Shown in pieces: positions 11,476-23,296 of a DNA stretch of 64,000 bases; the first letter of the stretch is position 1; each line of letters starts with the position of its first letter. Position numbers and translations under genes: made by a program. The stretch is from Priapulus caudatus (taxonomy: Eukaryota; Priapulida; Priapulimorpha; Priapulimorphida; Priapulidae), in the NCBI RefSeq assembly GCF_000485595.1, contig NW_014577201.1:78359-142358 (forward strand), given 5' to 3'. The notes below the pieces were generated by a model. That model was not told the DNA's origin. It did not search any database and saw only the letters and a list, made by a program, of their open reading frames with translations.

Positions 11476-11853
11476 ATTATTTATTATTTATTATTTATTC
11501 TTATATTATTAATATATACTTATATATAATTATTAAATATAAATTATTATGAATTATTATTATTTATTATTATTATTATTATTATTAGTAGTAGTAGTAG
11601 TAGTAGTAGTAGTCATAGTAGTAGTAAGTAGTAGTAGTAGTAGTAGTAGTAGGTAGTAAGTAGTAGTAGTAGTAGTATTAGTAGTAGTAGTACTGCTAGT
11701 TAGAAGTTTCCGGGCGTGTAACGATTGGCTCGTGTAAGTTAATAAGCGTACGAATTCTATACCATAAATCAACGCATCGCTGTTTGCACATGCTGGGAAC
11801 AGATGTTATCGTGTTTAAAGTGTTTATAATAAAATAATTATTATTCATAATAA

Positions 11854-11887
<34 letters not shown>

Positions 11888-12010
11888 GTAGTAATAATAA
11901 TAAGATAGTAATTATATTATTAATTATTATTATTATTATTATATTATTATTTATTAAAGTAGTAGTAATAGTAGTATAGTAGTAGTAGTAAGTAGTAGTA
12001 GTAGTAAGTC

Positions 12011-12041
<31 letters not shown>

Positions 12042-12070
12042 TAGTAGTAGTATAGTAGTAGTATTAATAA
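11476..12070. repeat. TAG/ATT arrays surrounding inverted X1
   Basis: Trinucleotide arrays (ATT)n, (TAG)n, (AAT)n and (TAG)n, with the reverse complement of X1 at 11694-11828 between them. The mirror image is 38.64-39.22 kb. Confidence 0.9.
11694..11828 (-). repeat. X1 copy (inverted)
   Basis: The reverse complement reads AAACACGATAACATCTGTTCC, a GTGCAAACAG-containing block, TACACGCCCGGAAACTTCTA. This is the ~130-bp sequence that flanks the RLE element on its 5' side in every copy. Confidence 0.85.
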
Positions 12071-12572
12071 CGTTGTGAATTAATTAGTTTTTAATATAAG
12101 TTAAGTGGCCAATAGCATCTGTACCCGTCCTGCTTGGTTATTTTACTCACGCGTGCCATGCGATTTGTTACCGTGAAAATACCACATGGCAGTCTATAGT
12201 CTGCAAAATTTCTTTCGGTTCGTTCGTTGCAGTCCATCGTTGCTGCGTGCGTTAACTTACATTTCCGCTCACCGCTCATCTGCTCGCAGTCTGAACGCGA
12301 AGACAATACATTCATGTGAAGGAGTTGGTCGTGATAATATTCTTGGCCCACGAAAAGTAATTATCTAATATCTATAGTTGCTCTGCTTTTCCTTTGTCAA
12401 CCTGATATTGCTGGGCGTAAAATTAAACTGCCATCGAGAAGTGACACAGAGACTGATCTCTTCTCCTTGCAGGATTGCCCTTACATCTCTCGTTCATGCT
12501 TTCGCATACAGTCAAATAGTTATGGCGTGTTGGAGGACTGTTCATTTGCCATAATCGTGTGTTACGATGATT

Positions 12573-12597
12573 NNNNNNNNNNNNNNNNNNNNNNNNN
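12573..12597. other. assembly gap, 25 N
   Basis: Exactly 25 N separate the inverted segment from a direct-orientation X2, so the junction is not sequenced. Confidence 1.
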
Positions 12598-13555
12598 AAT
12601 CTGTTCCAGCATGTGCAAAACAGGATGCGTTGATTTATGGTAATAGAAATCGTACGTAAACTTACACGAGCGCAATCGTACACGCCCGCAAAACTATATC
12701 ACTAGCAGTTATAGTCGAGTGCATCACATGCAAAACGCGAAATAGATTTGTTCGAATAATCCAAATGTAGGGTTCATCTGCATAAAACACAGTAAAATCC
12801 ATACGAGGTAACATGACCAGCGCCTACAACGGCGTACATAAAGGCACGTGCCTAATGCATTAAACAGCAAACTATCAAAAGCTAATAATGCCATAATATC
12901 AAGAGGTACAAGAGGTATACGTATTATTAGCTCTTGAAACGATGTATCTATATAGTGAGGCAGAGCGCATGACCCCCCTCTCCACGAACAGCGGCAACCC
13001 CCATATCACAATAGATTTTACACGAGTTTACTCGCTGGCATCGATTTCGACTTGGTCAGGTAGGTGGTATACGTGACCGTGTGCGCCTGCAGGAGCTCTG
13101 ACGGACCTCCGCGTGATCGCCGACTCATGTTACGCAGTGATTCCTGGCCGGTAATTCTTTCTACCTCGGCGCTCCAACTTCGAGCAAGGCTTCCCGCTGC
13201 CTGGCCGTTGGTATTGATCTTGCCAAGAAAGTTTACCCAGCGCGAGTTCATCAATAATGCGCGCCGGTACAGCAGCAGCAGCAGCAGCAGCAGCAGCGCG
13301 AGTGTGAGAGATGAAGAAAGGCGAGCAGGCATCACGCGCGCGCACGAGCGTACCTGCGCAGATGTTGCGCGCGCCCCCGTCATCCAGGTAGATTGCGTCG
13401 GCCGCATACTTCACCCACGTGTGAGTGGCGCGGTACAGTACGTAGCTAGCGTGCGAGGCGAGAGAGCAGCGGAACAGGTGTGAAGCGACGGAAGATTCGG
13501 GTAATGCACGCGGGCGTAAGTATTATCGGGTCTGCACCGGAGTGACTCTTTATAC
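12598..13555 (+). repeat. X2 plus ~0.85-kb right block, copy 0
   Basis: Starts inside X2 (AATCTGTTCCAGCATGTGCA, to ~12711) and continues through the block also found at 22041-22905, 30368-31245 and 42001-42845. It is nearly identical to the 42-kb copy. No gene is supported: overlapping frames on both strands around 13064-13483 change or break in the other copies. A GCA run lies at 13270-13297. Confidence 0.88.
13270..13297. repeat. (CAG)9 microsatellite
   Basis: An uninterrupted CAG run inside the right block. In the copies near 22610 and 30950 it is interrupted by GGCAGGC insertions. Confidence 0.95.
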
Positions 13556-13560
13556 ACCTA

Positions 13561-13573
13561 TATGTCTGTCTGC

Positions 13574-13604
<31 letters not shown>

Positions 13605-13670
13605 CCTGTCGGTCTTTCTGCCTGTCTGTCTGTCTGCCTGTCTGTCTGTCTGCCTGTCTGCCTGTCTGTA
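13561..13670. repeat. (TGTC)n microsatellite, copy 0
   Basis: CTGTCTGTCTGC-type tetranucleotide array, shorter than the arrays at 22.9, 31.25 and 42.85 kb. It ends at TGTATTGAATATATTGCGCC, a right flank not found after the other arrays. Confidence 0.95.
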
Positions 13671-14576
13671 TTGAATATATTGCGCCTCTCTATTTGAGTT
13701 TCTGAAAAAAGACAATAATTACTATATTTATATTAATACGCACAATAATATAAATTATGAATACGAATATAAATAAAATATAGTAATAATTTAAATTTCA
13801 TTACATTCTAAATTAATCTCTAGAAGGCAACGGCAAACCCTTCCAGCACCTTGCAACAAAAATACAATGGTCGAGCCGCGCGCCAACCTAACATAATTGC
13901 CGCTGCTGGTTATAATATTTTCTACGCGCAGCCATCGTGAGCCAGATAGCCACGAGTGATGCGCCTTGGTTCCACAAACTGATTGATACACGGTTCGCGT
14001 CATTGGCCGCCAGCGCTGCGTGTGTCCTGCATGTGCAGTGTTCGCTTATTATGGATAATCAATAACCGCGGTTTTATTTAGAAATTTGTTGACAATTTAG
14101 TTTGCGGCGCTGGGATCGTTTGCGAGGGAAGGGGATGTTTTATCAGCGCATAATCGCCGTGCGTCCTGCATGTTTCATGTTTCTACCGGTTGTAATAGTC
14201 GTCATGAGCCGTGATTCAGCGGCACGATTTTGCCATATTCACGGGATATTATTAAAGAGTTCGTGCATATACGTACGCTTATACAGAATAGAGTTTGTTT
14301 TTTAAAGTATGTCAGTATGCGTGCGTGCACGTGAGTGCGCGTGTGCTTGTATGTATGTGCGTGCGTGCGTGCGTGCGTGCGTGCATGATCTTATTTACGA
14401 ACGTGCAAATGTCCGTAATAACAATTAGCGGAGATATATGGACCTATAAGAAATGTAAGGTGTGTATAGAATACGTATAAGATAGATACAATCGATATCT
14501 GAGGTCAATTCAAATTGATTATTCACTATAGAGTCAATAAAAGCACGATGCAGATAGAGTGAGAACATAATTTTAT
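13671..14576. other. unassigned sequence
   Basis: About 900 bp, AT-rich at 13700-13800, with a GTGCG run at 14355-14383. No gene, repeat family or RNA recognised. It is absent after the (TGTC)n arrays of the later copies. Confidence 0.5.
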
Positions 14577-15017
14577 ATATGTAGCCTGTCAGATCAAAAC
14601 ATGCTGTAGGACTCAATTCGGACATTATGAGTTAGTAGTTTTATCAGAAAGACCATTCAATTCTGGTTATTTTGACACCAAGATCTTCTTCACTAGGTCA
14701 TATGGTTCGGAAGTTATGAGCATTTGAGTAGTTGGAATCGGGCCGATTTTGGAAAACAAAGTTCAGAATAATAAGGTCATAAAGTTAAAGTTTGTTTTCA
14801 TTTGGCCTTCATTTGGACAAAAATCTGAAAAAATATCTTACTGCATATTACACTTTTGGCCAGTTTTATTGATGTAACATCGAACATGGATAACTACTAA
14901 AGGTATTTATGACCACAAAAAAAATCGGCTTTTTACTACTTTTAGGTGAAAAATCACCTATAACTCAGAATGAACATTGAAGTCCTACGGCATGTTTTGC
15001 TCTGACAGGCTACATAT
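14577..15017. mobile_element. MITE-like element with ~60-bp imperfect TIRs
   Basis: The left end ATATGTAGCCTGTCAGATCA and the reverse complement of the right end ATATGTAGCCTGTCAGAGCA match. They continue through AAACATGCTGTAGGACT versus AAACATGCCGTAGGACT to a shared GAGTTA-containing block, about 60 bp in all with a few mismatches. The interior (~320 bp) is non-coding. A TA or short AT-rich target duplication is possible but cannot be fixed in AT-rich flanks. No transposase is present, so it would be non-autonomous. Confidence 0.75.
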
Positions 15018-15180
15018 GATAAATATAATATCTACGGATGGTTAAAACATGGAGATCTTTAAATATTGCAGATAAAACAAACTATTCTCAGTTTATATAG
15101 GGTATAGGCCTACAGATGTTGATATCAGGTCCAGACAGTGTGGCTATGGTATATGCCTACAGAGAAGATGGACCTGAGTA
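15018..15180 (+). repeat. spacer between MITE and minisatellite, copy 1
   Basis: Repeated at 23352-23510 with small indels. It contains GATATCAGGTCCAGACAGTG and ends GGACCTGAGTA at the start of the 44-bp array. Confidence 0.85.
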
Positions 15181-15825
15181 TGAGGTGCAGGCAGGGTTGC
15201 TATGACGTGCAGGCAGGGTACATATGAGGTGCAGGCAGGGTTGCTATGACGCGCAGGCAGGGTACATATGAGGTGCAGGCAGGGTTGCTATGACGTGCAG
15301 GCAGGGTACATATAAGGTGCAGGCAGGGTTGCTATGACGTGTAGGCAGGGTACATATGAGGTGCAGGCAGGGTTGCTATGACTGCGGCAGGCAGGTACAT
15401 ATGAGGTGCAGGCAGGGTTGCTATGACGTGGGCAGGCAGGGTACATATAAGGTGCAGGCAGGGTTGGCTATGACGCTGCAGGCAGCGGTACATATGAGGT
15501 GCAGGCAGGGTTGGCTATGAACGTGCAGGCAGCGGTACATATGAGGTGCAGGCAGGGTTTGCTATGACGTGCAGGCAGGTACCCATATGACGTGCAGGCA
15601 AGGTTGCTATGACGTGCAGGCAGGGTACATATGAGGTGGCAGGCAAGGTTGCTATAGGTGGCAGGCAGGGTACATATGAGGTGCAGGCAAGGTTGCAATG
15701 AGGTGCAGCAGAGGTACATATGAGGTGCCAGGCGGGTTGCTATGACGTGCAGGCAGGGTACATATGAGGTGCAGGCAAGGTTGCTATGAGGTGCAGGCAG
15801 GGGCTTACATATGAGGTGCAGGCAG
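15181..15825 (+). repeat. 44-bp minisatellite (two 22-bp half-units), array 1
   Basis: Alternating half-units TGAGGTGCAGGCAGGGTTGC+TA and TGACGTGCAGGCAGGGTACA+TA, about 14-15 dimers. Towards the right end GCAGGG becomes GCAAGG. Single-base insertions become frequent from about 15370. The open frames across it are repeat-encoded and shift between copies. Confidence 0.95.
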
Positions 15826-18500
15826 CATTGATATGTGATGGACTTCCGGTATCACACCCACCAAGCGTCATGACCAATCTCAATTGAGCTGATATAGCTC
15901 TACAACGTTAACGAGCTTGTCAACTTTTATACCAAGGTTGATCTTTCTCTAATAGAACAAACGAAACCATCACAAAGCAAGCCAGTCGACAATAAAGCGC
16001 TACCGATAAAAACCTTTTCGACGGTATTCCACAAAACGCACATACGAGGGGAAATGAAATTGCGTCGTCGAGTGGGAACGTGCTACGGTCGGCATTGAGT
16101 GAAGGGCATCGTGATTTGCGTGGTTAATGAAGAAGTATAGATTCGGATAATTAGTGAGCCGTGCAATGTTTGCGGGCGTGCTGATAGTTGATCGATCTTA
16201 AGAAGGAAGAACAAGCGCATACGAGACCCACACGAAAAGGAAGAAGCAGGGGACACGATGAACATGACCGAGTGAAAAGAATGGAAACGCAAGAACGTAC
16301 AACAGGTATGCCGTGGGGGAGAAGGACGCTGATATAGAGAGGTAGCCTGAGCAAATAAATGAACGCATGCAAAAGCAAAAAAACACTGACGAGAGGAGAA
16401 GATTGGACGAAAGACGAGACCGAGGAAGAAAATGTAAAGAGCATTTTTAAACGCGTGTCCTGATCGTAGATGCGGCATGATTTCAGTTCTTAATTAAACC
16501 GTGTGTTCTACCACCGTATTACTGTAACATGATTCGATTAAACCGCGCGATCAACAAACGTGCGCTCGCATATAAGTTCCGTCTGTAAACCAGACGGACT
16601 CAATTGTAATTATCAACTTAATTAAAATCGTTCAATGGCGCATCGCGAATTTCGCTTGGCGATTAAACTTTTTTTTGTACGCGAACGAAGATAATGTGCG
16701 AAGCAGCTTAGACGGGCGCGTTATCTTTCTCTCGTCATGCAGCGGCTGATCCTCAGCATCGATGTATCGGCTGTCGAGATCGCATCTTCGACAGACAGCT
16801 CTCTCTCTCATCATCGGACGAGTTTCTGAAGCTATTCGGAGTAGGACGCACTGCGAGCGGACAAGTGCAATCAATTTATTTATTCAGAAGCTAGGCTCAG
16901 CGAGCGCCAGCGCGAGACGAGTGAACGCTTTGATGTCACTGCGGTGGATTAAGAAGCTAGCATGTGGATATCACTCTGGAGTCGTATACTTCCAGAGAGG
17001 GCACATTGAGAGATTCACGCCTCGCGACCCGGTTGCGATTGGCAGAAAGTCGTGCCTGACCACGTCGCCCGCCTTTCGTTGCATTACGGAAACATAAATA
17101 CGGTTGAAGCGTGTGAATGCTACGTCTGTACGAGGGACGGGTGAATACAATCTAATTCAATGCTGATCAACAGCAACTCGCCCCTGCTGATTCAAAGCGG
17201 TATATCCATGCATGAAATCACTGCATATATTTATTAACCGCACTGCAACAATGTTCAACGACCCTTAAGTAGGCCTAGCTGTCGACTAAGAGGCCATGTA
17301 CACCGACACAAACGGACAGCCGCGCGCGTTTTCAGTGGACCTAGCGTGGGTGAGGCTGTTGCAGTGAGAGAAAATATGCAGTATGAAGGGAGGCGAGCGT
17401 GGTGTCTGTTTTAATTGGAAAACGGGGAATATGCGGGCAGGTAAATTCAGGCCTGCATGCGCGAGTATAGTGTGGGCCACGTAGGGGTTGGGGGAGTACG
17501 TTATGTCATGGGTTAACAAGCTCAGCAATGCCTGCGCTTGAATAAATCGGACAGTTCGCAAACCTAGTGATGATTTATTGCGTGCAGCTACGTGCGTAGA
17601 CGACGCGCTAATCAAATTAATATCACCGATTATGAAGCGCGAACTCGGCGCATGGAGCTAGCTGCAACTGATTGTGTGGACGCCGCGGAAGTAAAACGCC
17701 TTACTGTAAAAGGAATGTATTTTCCATAAATGTTCAATTAAATAAATAATAAACTTTCTCATTAGGCGCGTGGCTCTATTATAGACGCCTTCGATGGCAA
17801 TCGTAATTAATCGAATGAATTACACCGTGCAAGTGTTTAATGAAAATCAGAGTACCATAATGAGATAAAATGTTCTTAAGTTATGGTGTACTCTTGACAT
17901 AAAATCAGGCAGTGATAATCAGAGATTGATTCTCTCTTATTTCACTATTATTCAGGCTCCTGATGAAATCTAGTTGAGGCCGAACGAATAATCATCTTAA
18001 CAACACGATTATGCCGCAATGAAGACAGTCCTCTCCACACGCATAACTATTTGACGTAGGCGAAAGATGAGAGATGTAACAATCTGAGGAGAAGGAGATG
18101 CAGTCTCTGTGTCACGTCCTCGATGGCAGTTTTAATTAGCGCCGCAGCAAATATCAGGTTTGACGCAAAAAGGAATAAGAGAGGAACCTTAGATATTTAG
18201 ATAATTACTATTTCGTGGGCAAGAATATTATCACCAGCGACCAATCTCCTGTCACATGAAATATGTCTTGGTCAGACTGGCGAGGGCTAGATGAGGAGCG
18301 AGAAATGTAGTTATACAGGCACGCGGGCAATCAGACTGGAAGCGCAAAAACGAACGAACCGCAAAAGAAATTTTGAGACTATACGTGGCCATGTGGTATT
18401 TCACGGGGGTAAAACAAATCGAGGAGCAACGGCGTGATTAAAATAAGCCAAGCAGGACGGGTAGCAGATGCTATTGGCACTTACTTATATTAAAACTAAT
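15826..18500 (+). repeat. ~2.6-kb non-coding block of the unit, copy 1
   Basis: Recurs at 24151-26840 and 36049-38640; its last ~490 bp recurs inverted at 12091-12572. I saw no gene. The longest frames (minus 16083-16478, minus 17286-17615) are disrupted in one or both other copies. Compared with copy 3, this copy has many extra single bases and few substitutions, especially after 17.0 kb. It contains the degraded twin-hairpin region near 17850-17965. Confidence 0.85.
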
Positions 18501-18509
18501 AATTCAGCA

Positions 18510-18775
18510 AACGTTTATAATACTACTACTATACTCAGCTACTACTATCTACTACTAACTACTACTGACTATACTACTACTAGTAACTACTACTACTGCT
18601 ACTACTACTACTATACCTAATTACTACTATGTCTAATAATAATAATAATAATAATAATTAATAATAATAATAATAAGTACTAATATATTCATTATATATT
18701 ATTAGACTGATCTATTATTATTATATTCAATTATTATTAATTATTATTATTATAATAATCAACTTATTATTATTA
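18510..18775. repeat. (TAC)n and (AAT)n arrays, copy 1
   Basis: TAC triplets with interruptions followed by AAT/ATT triplets, immediately 5' of X1. Confidence 0.9.
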
Positions 18776-18919
18776 TAAACACCTTTAAACAGCATAAATC
18801 TGGTTTCGCAGGCATGTGCAAACAGACTGCGTTGATCTTATGGAAATAGAAATCGGTGAGCGTACAAAGCTTACACGAGCGCAATCGTACACCAGCCCGA
18901 AAACTATCACTAGGCAGTA
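18776..18919 (+). repeat. X1 (5' direct repeat), copy 1
   Basis: AAACACC...CTGGTTTCGCAGGCATGTGC...TACACCAGCCCG...ACTATCACTAGGCAGT. It matches X2 at 21885-22040 in the same orientation, apart from indels. Confidence 0.85.
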
Positions 18920-19100
18920 CTACTACTTACTATACATACTACTACTTACTATCTACTACACGCTACTCTACTACTCTACTACTACTACTACTACTTACTA
19001 CTATAGTACTATAACTTAAATACTACTACTACTAATAATAATAAATAATAATAATAATAATATAATAATAATAAAATAATAATATAATAATATATAATAA

Positions 19101-19131
<31 letters not shown>

Positions 19132-19147
19132 ATAATATAATAATTAA
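18920..19147. repeat. TAC and ATA arrays 5' of RLE copy B
   Basis: Simple triplet arrays between X1 and the first recognisable retrotransposon sequence. Confidence 0.9.
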
Positions 19148-21600
19148 CAAGCGGACACATGTCAACTGACAAGGGCAGGACACACACACTGGAAGTCTCC
19201 TGGCGCCAAGACAAGCTGCACACTTCTGGATTACAGATTTAAGTGCGCTCCTAAACAACTACGGCAGGGCCTTGAATGACACCGGATCAGGATCCAGCAA
19301 TAGCCCTAAAGTGGTTGAGAATCAGGATCACTTTCCTTCTTTCAAAAGGCAACGAGCTACAAAAGAACCTAAAAACTATCGACCGAATGCACCTTGCCTG
19401 CCTACCGACTACCAAGATTTCTCACTGCTGCAATCAGCAAACGCCCCTCTAGCAATCACTTACAGAAGAGGCGACTTCTCTACAGATGAGCAGAAAGGCT
19501 GTAGAAGAGCGTCTAGAGGGTGGCGAAAAGCCGGAACTTCTCATTAAGTATAAGCATGATTGTGAGCGCATGGTTCAAAAAAGCTCAAGAGGAACCTGAG
19601 GAATGGCCGTGGATGATTATAAGAAGCTTCGACAGTGTCCCACATTCGCTGGATTCTGCGGGCAGCCATGAGAATGCTAACCGGATGTCACCAACCATTT
19701 CAATCATGGAAGCTACAATGAAGAAATGGAAGCTGAAATGCTGTGCCTCTTCACTGCAAGAGGCTGGCCTCAGGACAGAAGATATCTCAATGCAAGAGGG
19801 AATCTTCCAGGGTGACTCGCTCTCTCCCTCCCTATTCTGGCTTAGCGGCACTACATCCGCTTACCAACATGCTGAATAGACAGGGCCCTGGATTTAGACA
19901 GTCGATAAACACAATACGCATCTAGCACGCTGCTCTAGCCATGGATGACGCTTAACTGTTCACACAAAGAACGAATATGAGATTGGAGCAGGCCTTGGTA
20001 ACAGTGGCAAGCTATTCAAGTGATGACATCAAACATGGAGTTTGGCTTGGAAAAGTGTGCAACCCGCAATCTTAACAGGTGGTGAAGCAAGTAAAAAGTG
20101 CCCGAAATATTGAGCTGATAGACAAGACGGCCCTACAAAGTTCTAAACGCAAGAGGACACCTATCAAATATTGCTTCGGTGTAGCACGAAAGTGATGGTA
20201 TTCCAGCATGCAAGATGAAGGAGAACATTGCTAAGGAGTCGCTGAATCGGGCACGAGTTCAGTTCCTAGTTCTTAAGTCTGAGAGCTCTGCTAAAAAAAA
20301 TCAAGATTAACAGCGATCAATAGCCTGGCGACTCCGGCCAGTACGCGTGTCAGCTTCGGGGTGATGCAACTGGCTGCGATAGATATATCGAAAGGATGGA
20401 TCGCGCAAGACAAGAAAGCTAGCTTTAAGCATCGCACGGTTCTCCATCACCCAAAAGCAGATGTAAGGCCGACTGTACTCAAGAGGCAAAATGGTGGTCG
20501 TGGTCATCATTGAACTGATGTTGCGTAACACACTGCCATTGTAGGTCTAGGCGACTACATCGAGCTTAAGGCAGAGGACAAATTTACGAAAGCTATCAAA
20601 ATTCATCAGTCTGGAATATCAAAGCACGCTCTCTTACGCGAAGCTAAAAGAAATCAAAGCCAAGTACTTGTCTCCTGCAGCTCCGCCAGCCAATCCTCAC
20701 AAAGCAGAGACTGAAGACGCAATATAGAAGCAGAGAAGATCGAGGTATTGAAGAACAAGCCTTTTGCATGCAAGAGTTCTACAAGAGCCCTCGAAGGCCA
20801 TTTGTCGACAAGACTGCAAGCGTTGCCTGGCTCAGTAGTTCCGGGCTCAAAGGGGAGACAGAAAGCGCTGATCATTGGCAGCTCAGGACCAAGCTCTCAA
20901 CACCAGATACCATCAACGCAAGAATCCTCAAGCAACAGGTCAACAGCAAGTGGCAGAATGTGCAGCAAAGCAGAGGAAACTATCAGCCACATCATCTCCG
21001 GATGGCACAGTGCTGGCCCCAACCGAGTACATAAATCGCCATAAGAAGGTAGCCAGGCTATCTGCACTGGTCATCTGCAGTGAACTTGGTGAGCAAGTAC
21101 CTGACAAGTGGTATGAACATACTCGCGAGACCAGTTACCAACATCGGAGATACTACCATAATGTGGGATATGGCGGTGCCAGATAGATCGCACGAATACC
21201 CTGCAACCGGCCTGATATAGTGCTCCACAACAGGAAAGAAAAACGATGGCCCTGTTGATTGACGTAGCCGTACCAGATGACTCTAACATTATGGTAAAGG
21301 AAAGGGACAAACTGCACCAATACAAAGATCTGGAGATTGAAATTAGGAGGATGTGGAATACAAAGACGAGAATTGTACCAGTGGTGGTTGGAGGCCCTTG
21401 CTCTCTAAAGAATGGTTTTGGAGAAGAACCTTAAGGAACTCCGCTGGTTAACACACTGCCAAGAAGTGCAGAAAATCGCACTACTGGGAACAGCACACAT
21501 CCTGCGAAAAATTCTGGATTGAATCCCTATTCGCCAGGTTGGGAACACGGTCAACCCAGAAGCGCACCGGCTAATCGCGGTGATCCACTTTGGAAATAAT
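19148..21600 (+). mobile_element. RLE non-LTR retrotransposon, copy B (5'-truncated)
   Basis: Same element as at 39224-41559. Recognisable pieces in shifting frames include LSPSLFWLSG (RT motif B region, near 19830) and the [14 protein letters not shown] zinc-finger segment (near 20960). At 21246-21434 a 62-codon frame covers the endonuclease core LLIDVAVPDDSNIMVKERDK. The motif C tyrosine-Met-Asp-Asp is broken by an indel here. Many frameshifts are single inserted bases relative to copy D, so sequencing error is as likely as genuine decay. It ends GTGATCCACTTTGGAAATAA. Confidence 0.9.
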
Positions 21601-21884
21601 AATAATAATTATACATATAATAATAATAATAATTATAATATAATAATAATAATAATAAATAATATAATAATATATAATATAATATAATTATATATATTAT
21701 ATATATATATATATTATATTATTATATATTATATTTATTATTTATTATATTATATTATATTATTACATTATTATTATATTATATTATATTATATTATATT
21801 ATATTATATTATATTATATTATAATTATATTATATTATATTATATTATAATATATATATATTATAATTATTATTATTATTATTA
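21601..21884. repeat. AAT/ATATT array at the 3' tail of copy B
   Basis: Starts as (AAT)n directly after the element 3' end and degenerates to TATATTA repeats. Confidence 0.92.
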
Positions 21885-22040
21885 TAAACACTTTAAAACT
21901 CATAATTACTCATCTGCTAAACGAATCTGTTCCAGCATGTGCAAAACAGGATTGCGTTGATTTTATGGTAATAGAAATCGTACGGTAAACTTACACGAGC
22001 GCAATCGTACACGCGCCGCAAAACTATATCATAGCTAGTT
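21885..22040 (+). repeat. X2 (3' direct repeat), copy 1
   Basis: AAACACTTTAAAACTCATAA...GAATCTGTTCCAGCATGTGC...AAACTATATCATAGCTAGTT. It shares about 120 bp with X1 and has ~24 bp (TTACTCATCTGCTAAACG region) that X1 lacks. Confidence 0.87.
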
Positions 22041-22905
22041 ATAGTCGAGTGCATCACATGCAAAACGCGAAATAGATTTGTTCGAATAATCCAAATGTAT
22101 GGGTTCATCTGCATAAAACACAGTTAAATCCATACGAGGTAACATGACGCAGCGCCCTACAACGGCGTACATAAAGGCACGTGCCTAATGCATTAAACAG
22201 CAAACTATCCAAAAGCTAATAATGGCCATAAATCAAGGTACAAGAGGTATATCGTATTATTAGCTCTTGAAACGATGTATCTATATAGTGAGCAGAGGCG
22301 CATGACCCCCCTCTCCACGAAGAGCGGCAACGCCCCATATCACAATAGATTTTACACACGAGTTTACTCGGCTGGCATCGATTTCGACTTGTCAGGTAGG
22401 TGGTATACGTGACGTGTGCGGCCTGCAGGAGCCTCTGACGGACCTCCGCTGGAATCGCCGACTCATGTTACGCAGTGATTCCTGCGGTAATTCTCTCTAG
22501 CCCTCGGCGCTCCAAACTCGGGCAAGGCTTCCCGCTGGCCTGGCCGTTGGTGATTGATCTTGCCAGAAAGTTTACCCAGCGCGAGTTCATCATAATGCGC
22601 GCCGGTACAGCAGCAGCAGCAGGCAGGCAGCAGCAGGCGCGAGTGTGAGAGATGAAGAAAGGCGAGCAGGCATCACGCGCGCGCACGAGCGTACCGTGCG
22701 CAGATGTTGCGGCGCCGCAGGCGTCCGTCATCCAGGTAGATTGCGTCGGCCGCATACTTCACCCACGTGTGAGTGGCGCGGTACAGGTAACGTAGGCTAG
22801 CGTGCGAGGCGAGAGAGGCCGCGAACAGGTGTGAAGCGACGGAAGATTCGGGTAATGCACGCGGGCGTAAGTATTATCGGTCTGCACCAGAGTGACTCTT
22901 TATTA
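22041..22905 (+). repeat. right block, copy 1
   Basis: Same sequence as 12712-13555 and 42001-42845 with scattered one-base insertions. No gene supported. Confidence 0.87.
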
Positions 22906-23018
22906 TACACCTATATGTCTGTCTGCCTGTCTGTCTGTCTGTCTGTCCTGTCTGTCTACCCTGTCGGTCTTTCCTGCCTGTCTGTCTGTCTGCCTGTCGT
23001 GTCTGTCTGCCTGTCTGC

Positions 23019-23051
<33 letters not shown>

Positions 23052-23052
23052 C

Positions 23053-23085
<33 letters not shown>

Positions 23086-23092
23086 TTCGGCC

Positions 23093-23137
<45 letters not shown>

Positions 23138-23271
23138 TTCGGCCTGTCTGTCTGTCTGTCTGTCTGTGCTGTCTGTCATGTCTGTCGTGTCTGCTTGTCT
23201 GTCTGTCTGTCTGTCTGTCTGTCCTGTCTGCTTGTTGTGTCTGTCTGTCTGTTCTGTCTGTCTGTCTGTCT
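22906..23271. repeat. (TGTC)n microsatellite, copy 1
   Basis: Long CTGTCTGTC array with TTTCGGCC interruptions, also present at 42.85-43.2 kb. It runs directly into the N gap. Confidence 0.95.
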
Positions 23272-23296
23272 NNNNNNNNNNNNNNNNNNNNNNNNN
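23272..23296. other. assembly gap, 25 N
   Basis: Exactly 25 N between a (TGTC)n array and the right end of a MITE-like element. Confidence 1.

Larger units (their letters stand above)
8711..12572 (-). repeat. inverted copy of part of the 8.3-kb unit
   Basis: Reverse-complementing this interval gives, in order, the end of the non-coding block (compare 38150-38640), TAC/AAT arrays, X1 (11828-11694), TAC/AAT arrays, the RLE retrotransposon, an AT array and the first ~35 bp of X2 (AAACACTTTAAA...CATCTGC). The direct sequence after the N gap starts at AATCTGTTCCAGC, exactly where this arm stops in X2. A simple inversion of the segment would therefore make one continuous unit with 12598 onward. 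It contains both substitutions and indels relative to the other copies. Confidence 0.88.

Noticed and set aside
13018-13483. Overlapping 129- and 139-codon frames on opposite strands in the right block
   Set aside because: They run through a CAG array and are broken or shifted in the copies at 22.5, 31.0 and 42.5 kb.
15181-15825. 22-bp repeats that could suggest a CRISPR array
   Set aside because: Half-units are contiguous, without unique spacers, in a eukaryotic repeat context. It is a minisatellite.
16083-16478. 131-codon minus frame in the non-coding block, and relatives at 24476-24763 and 36124-36696
   Set aside because: Frame and extent differ in each copy because of indels; no recognised domain; composition explains the open stretch.
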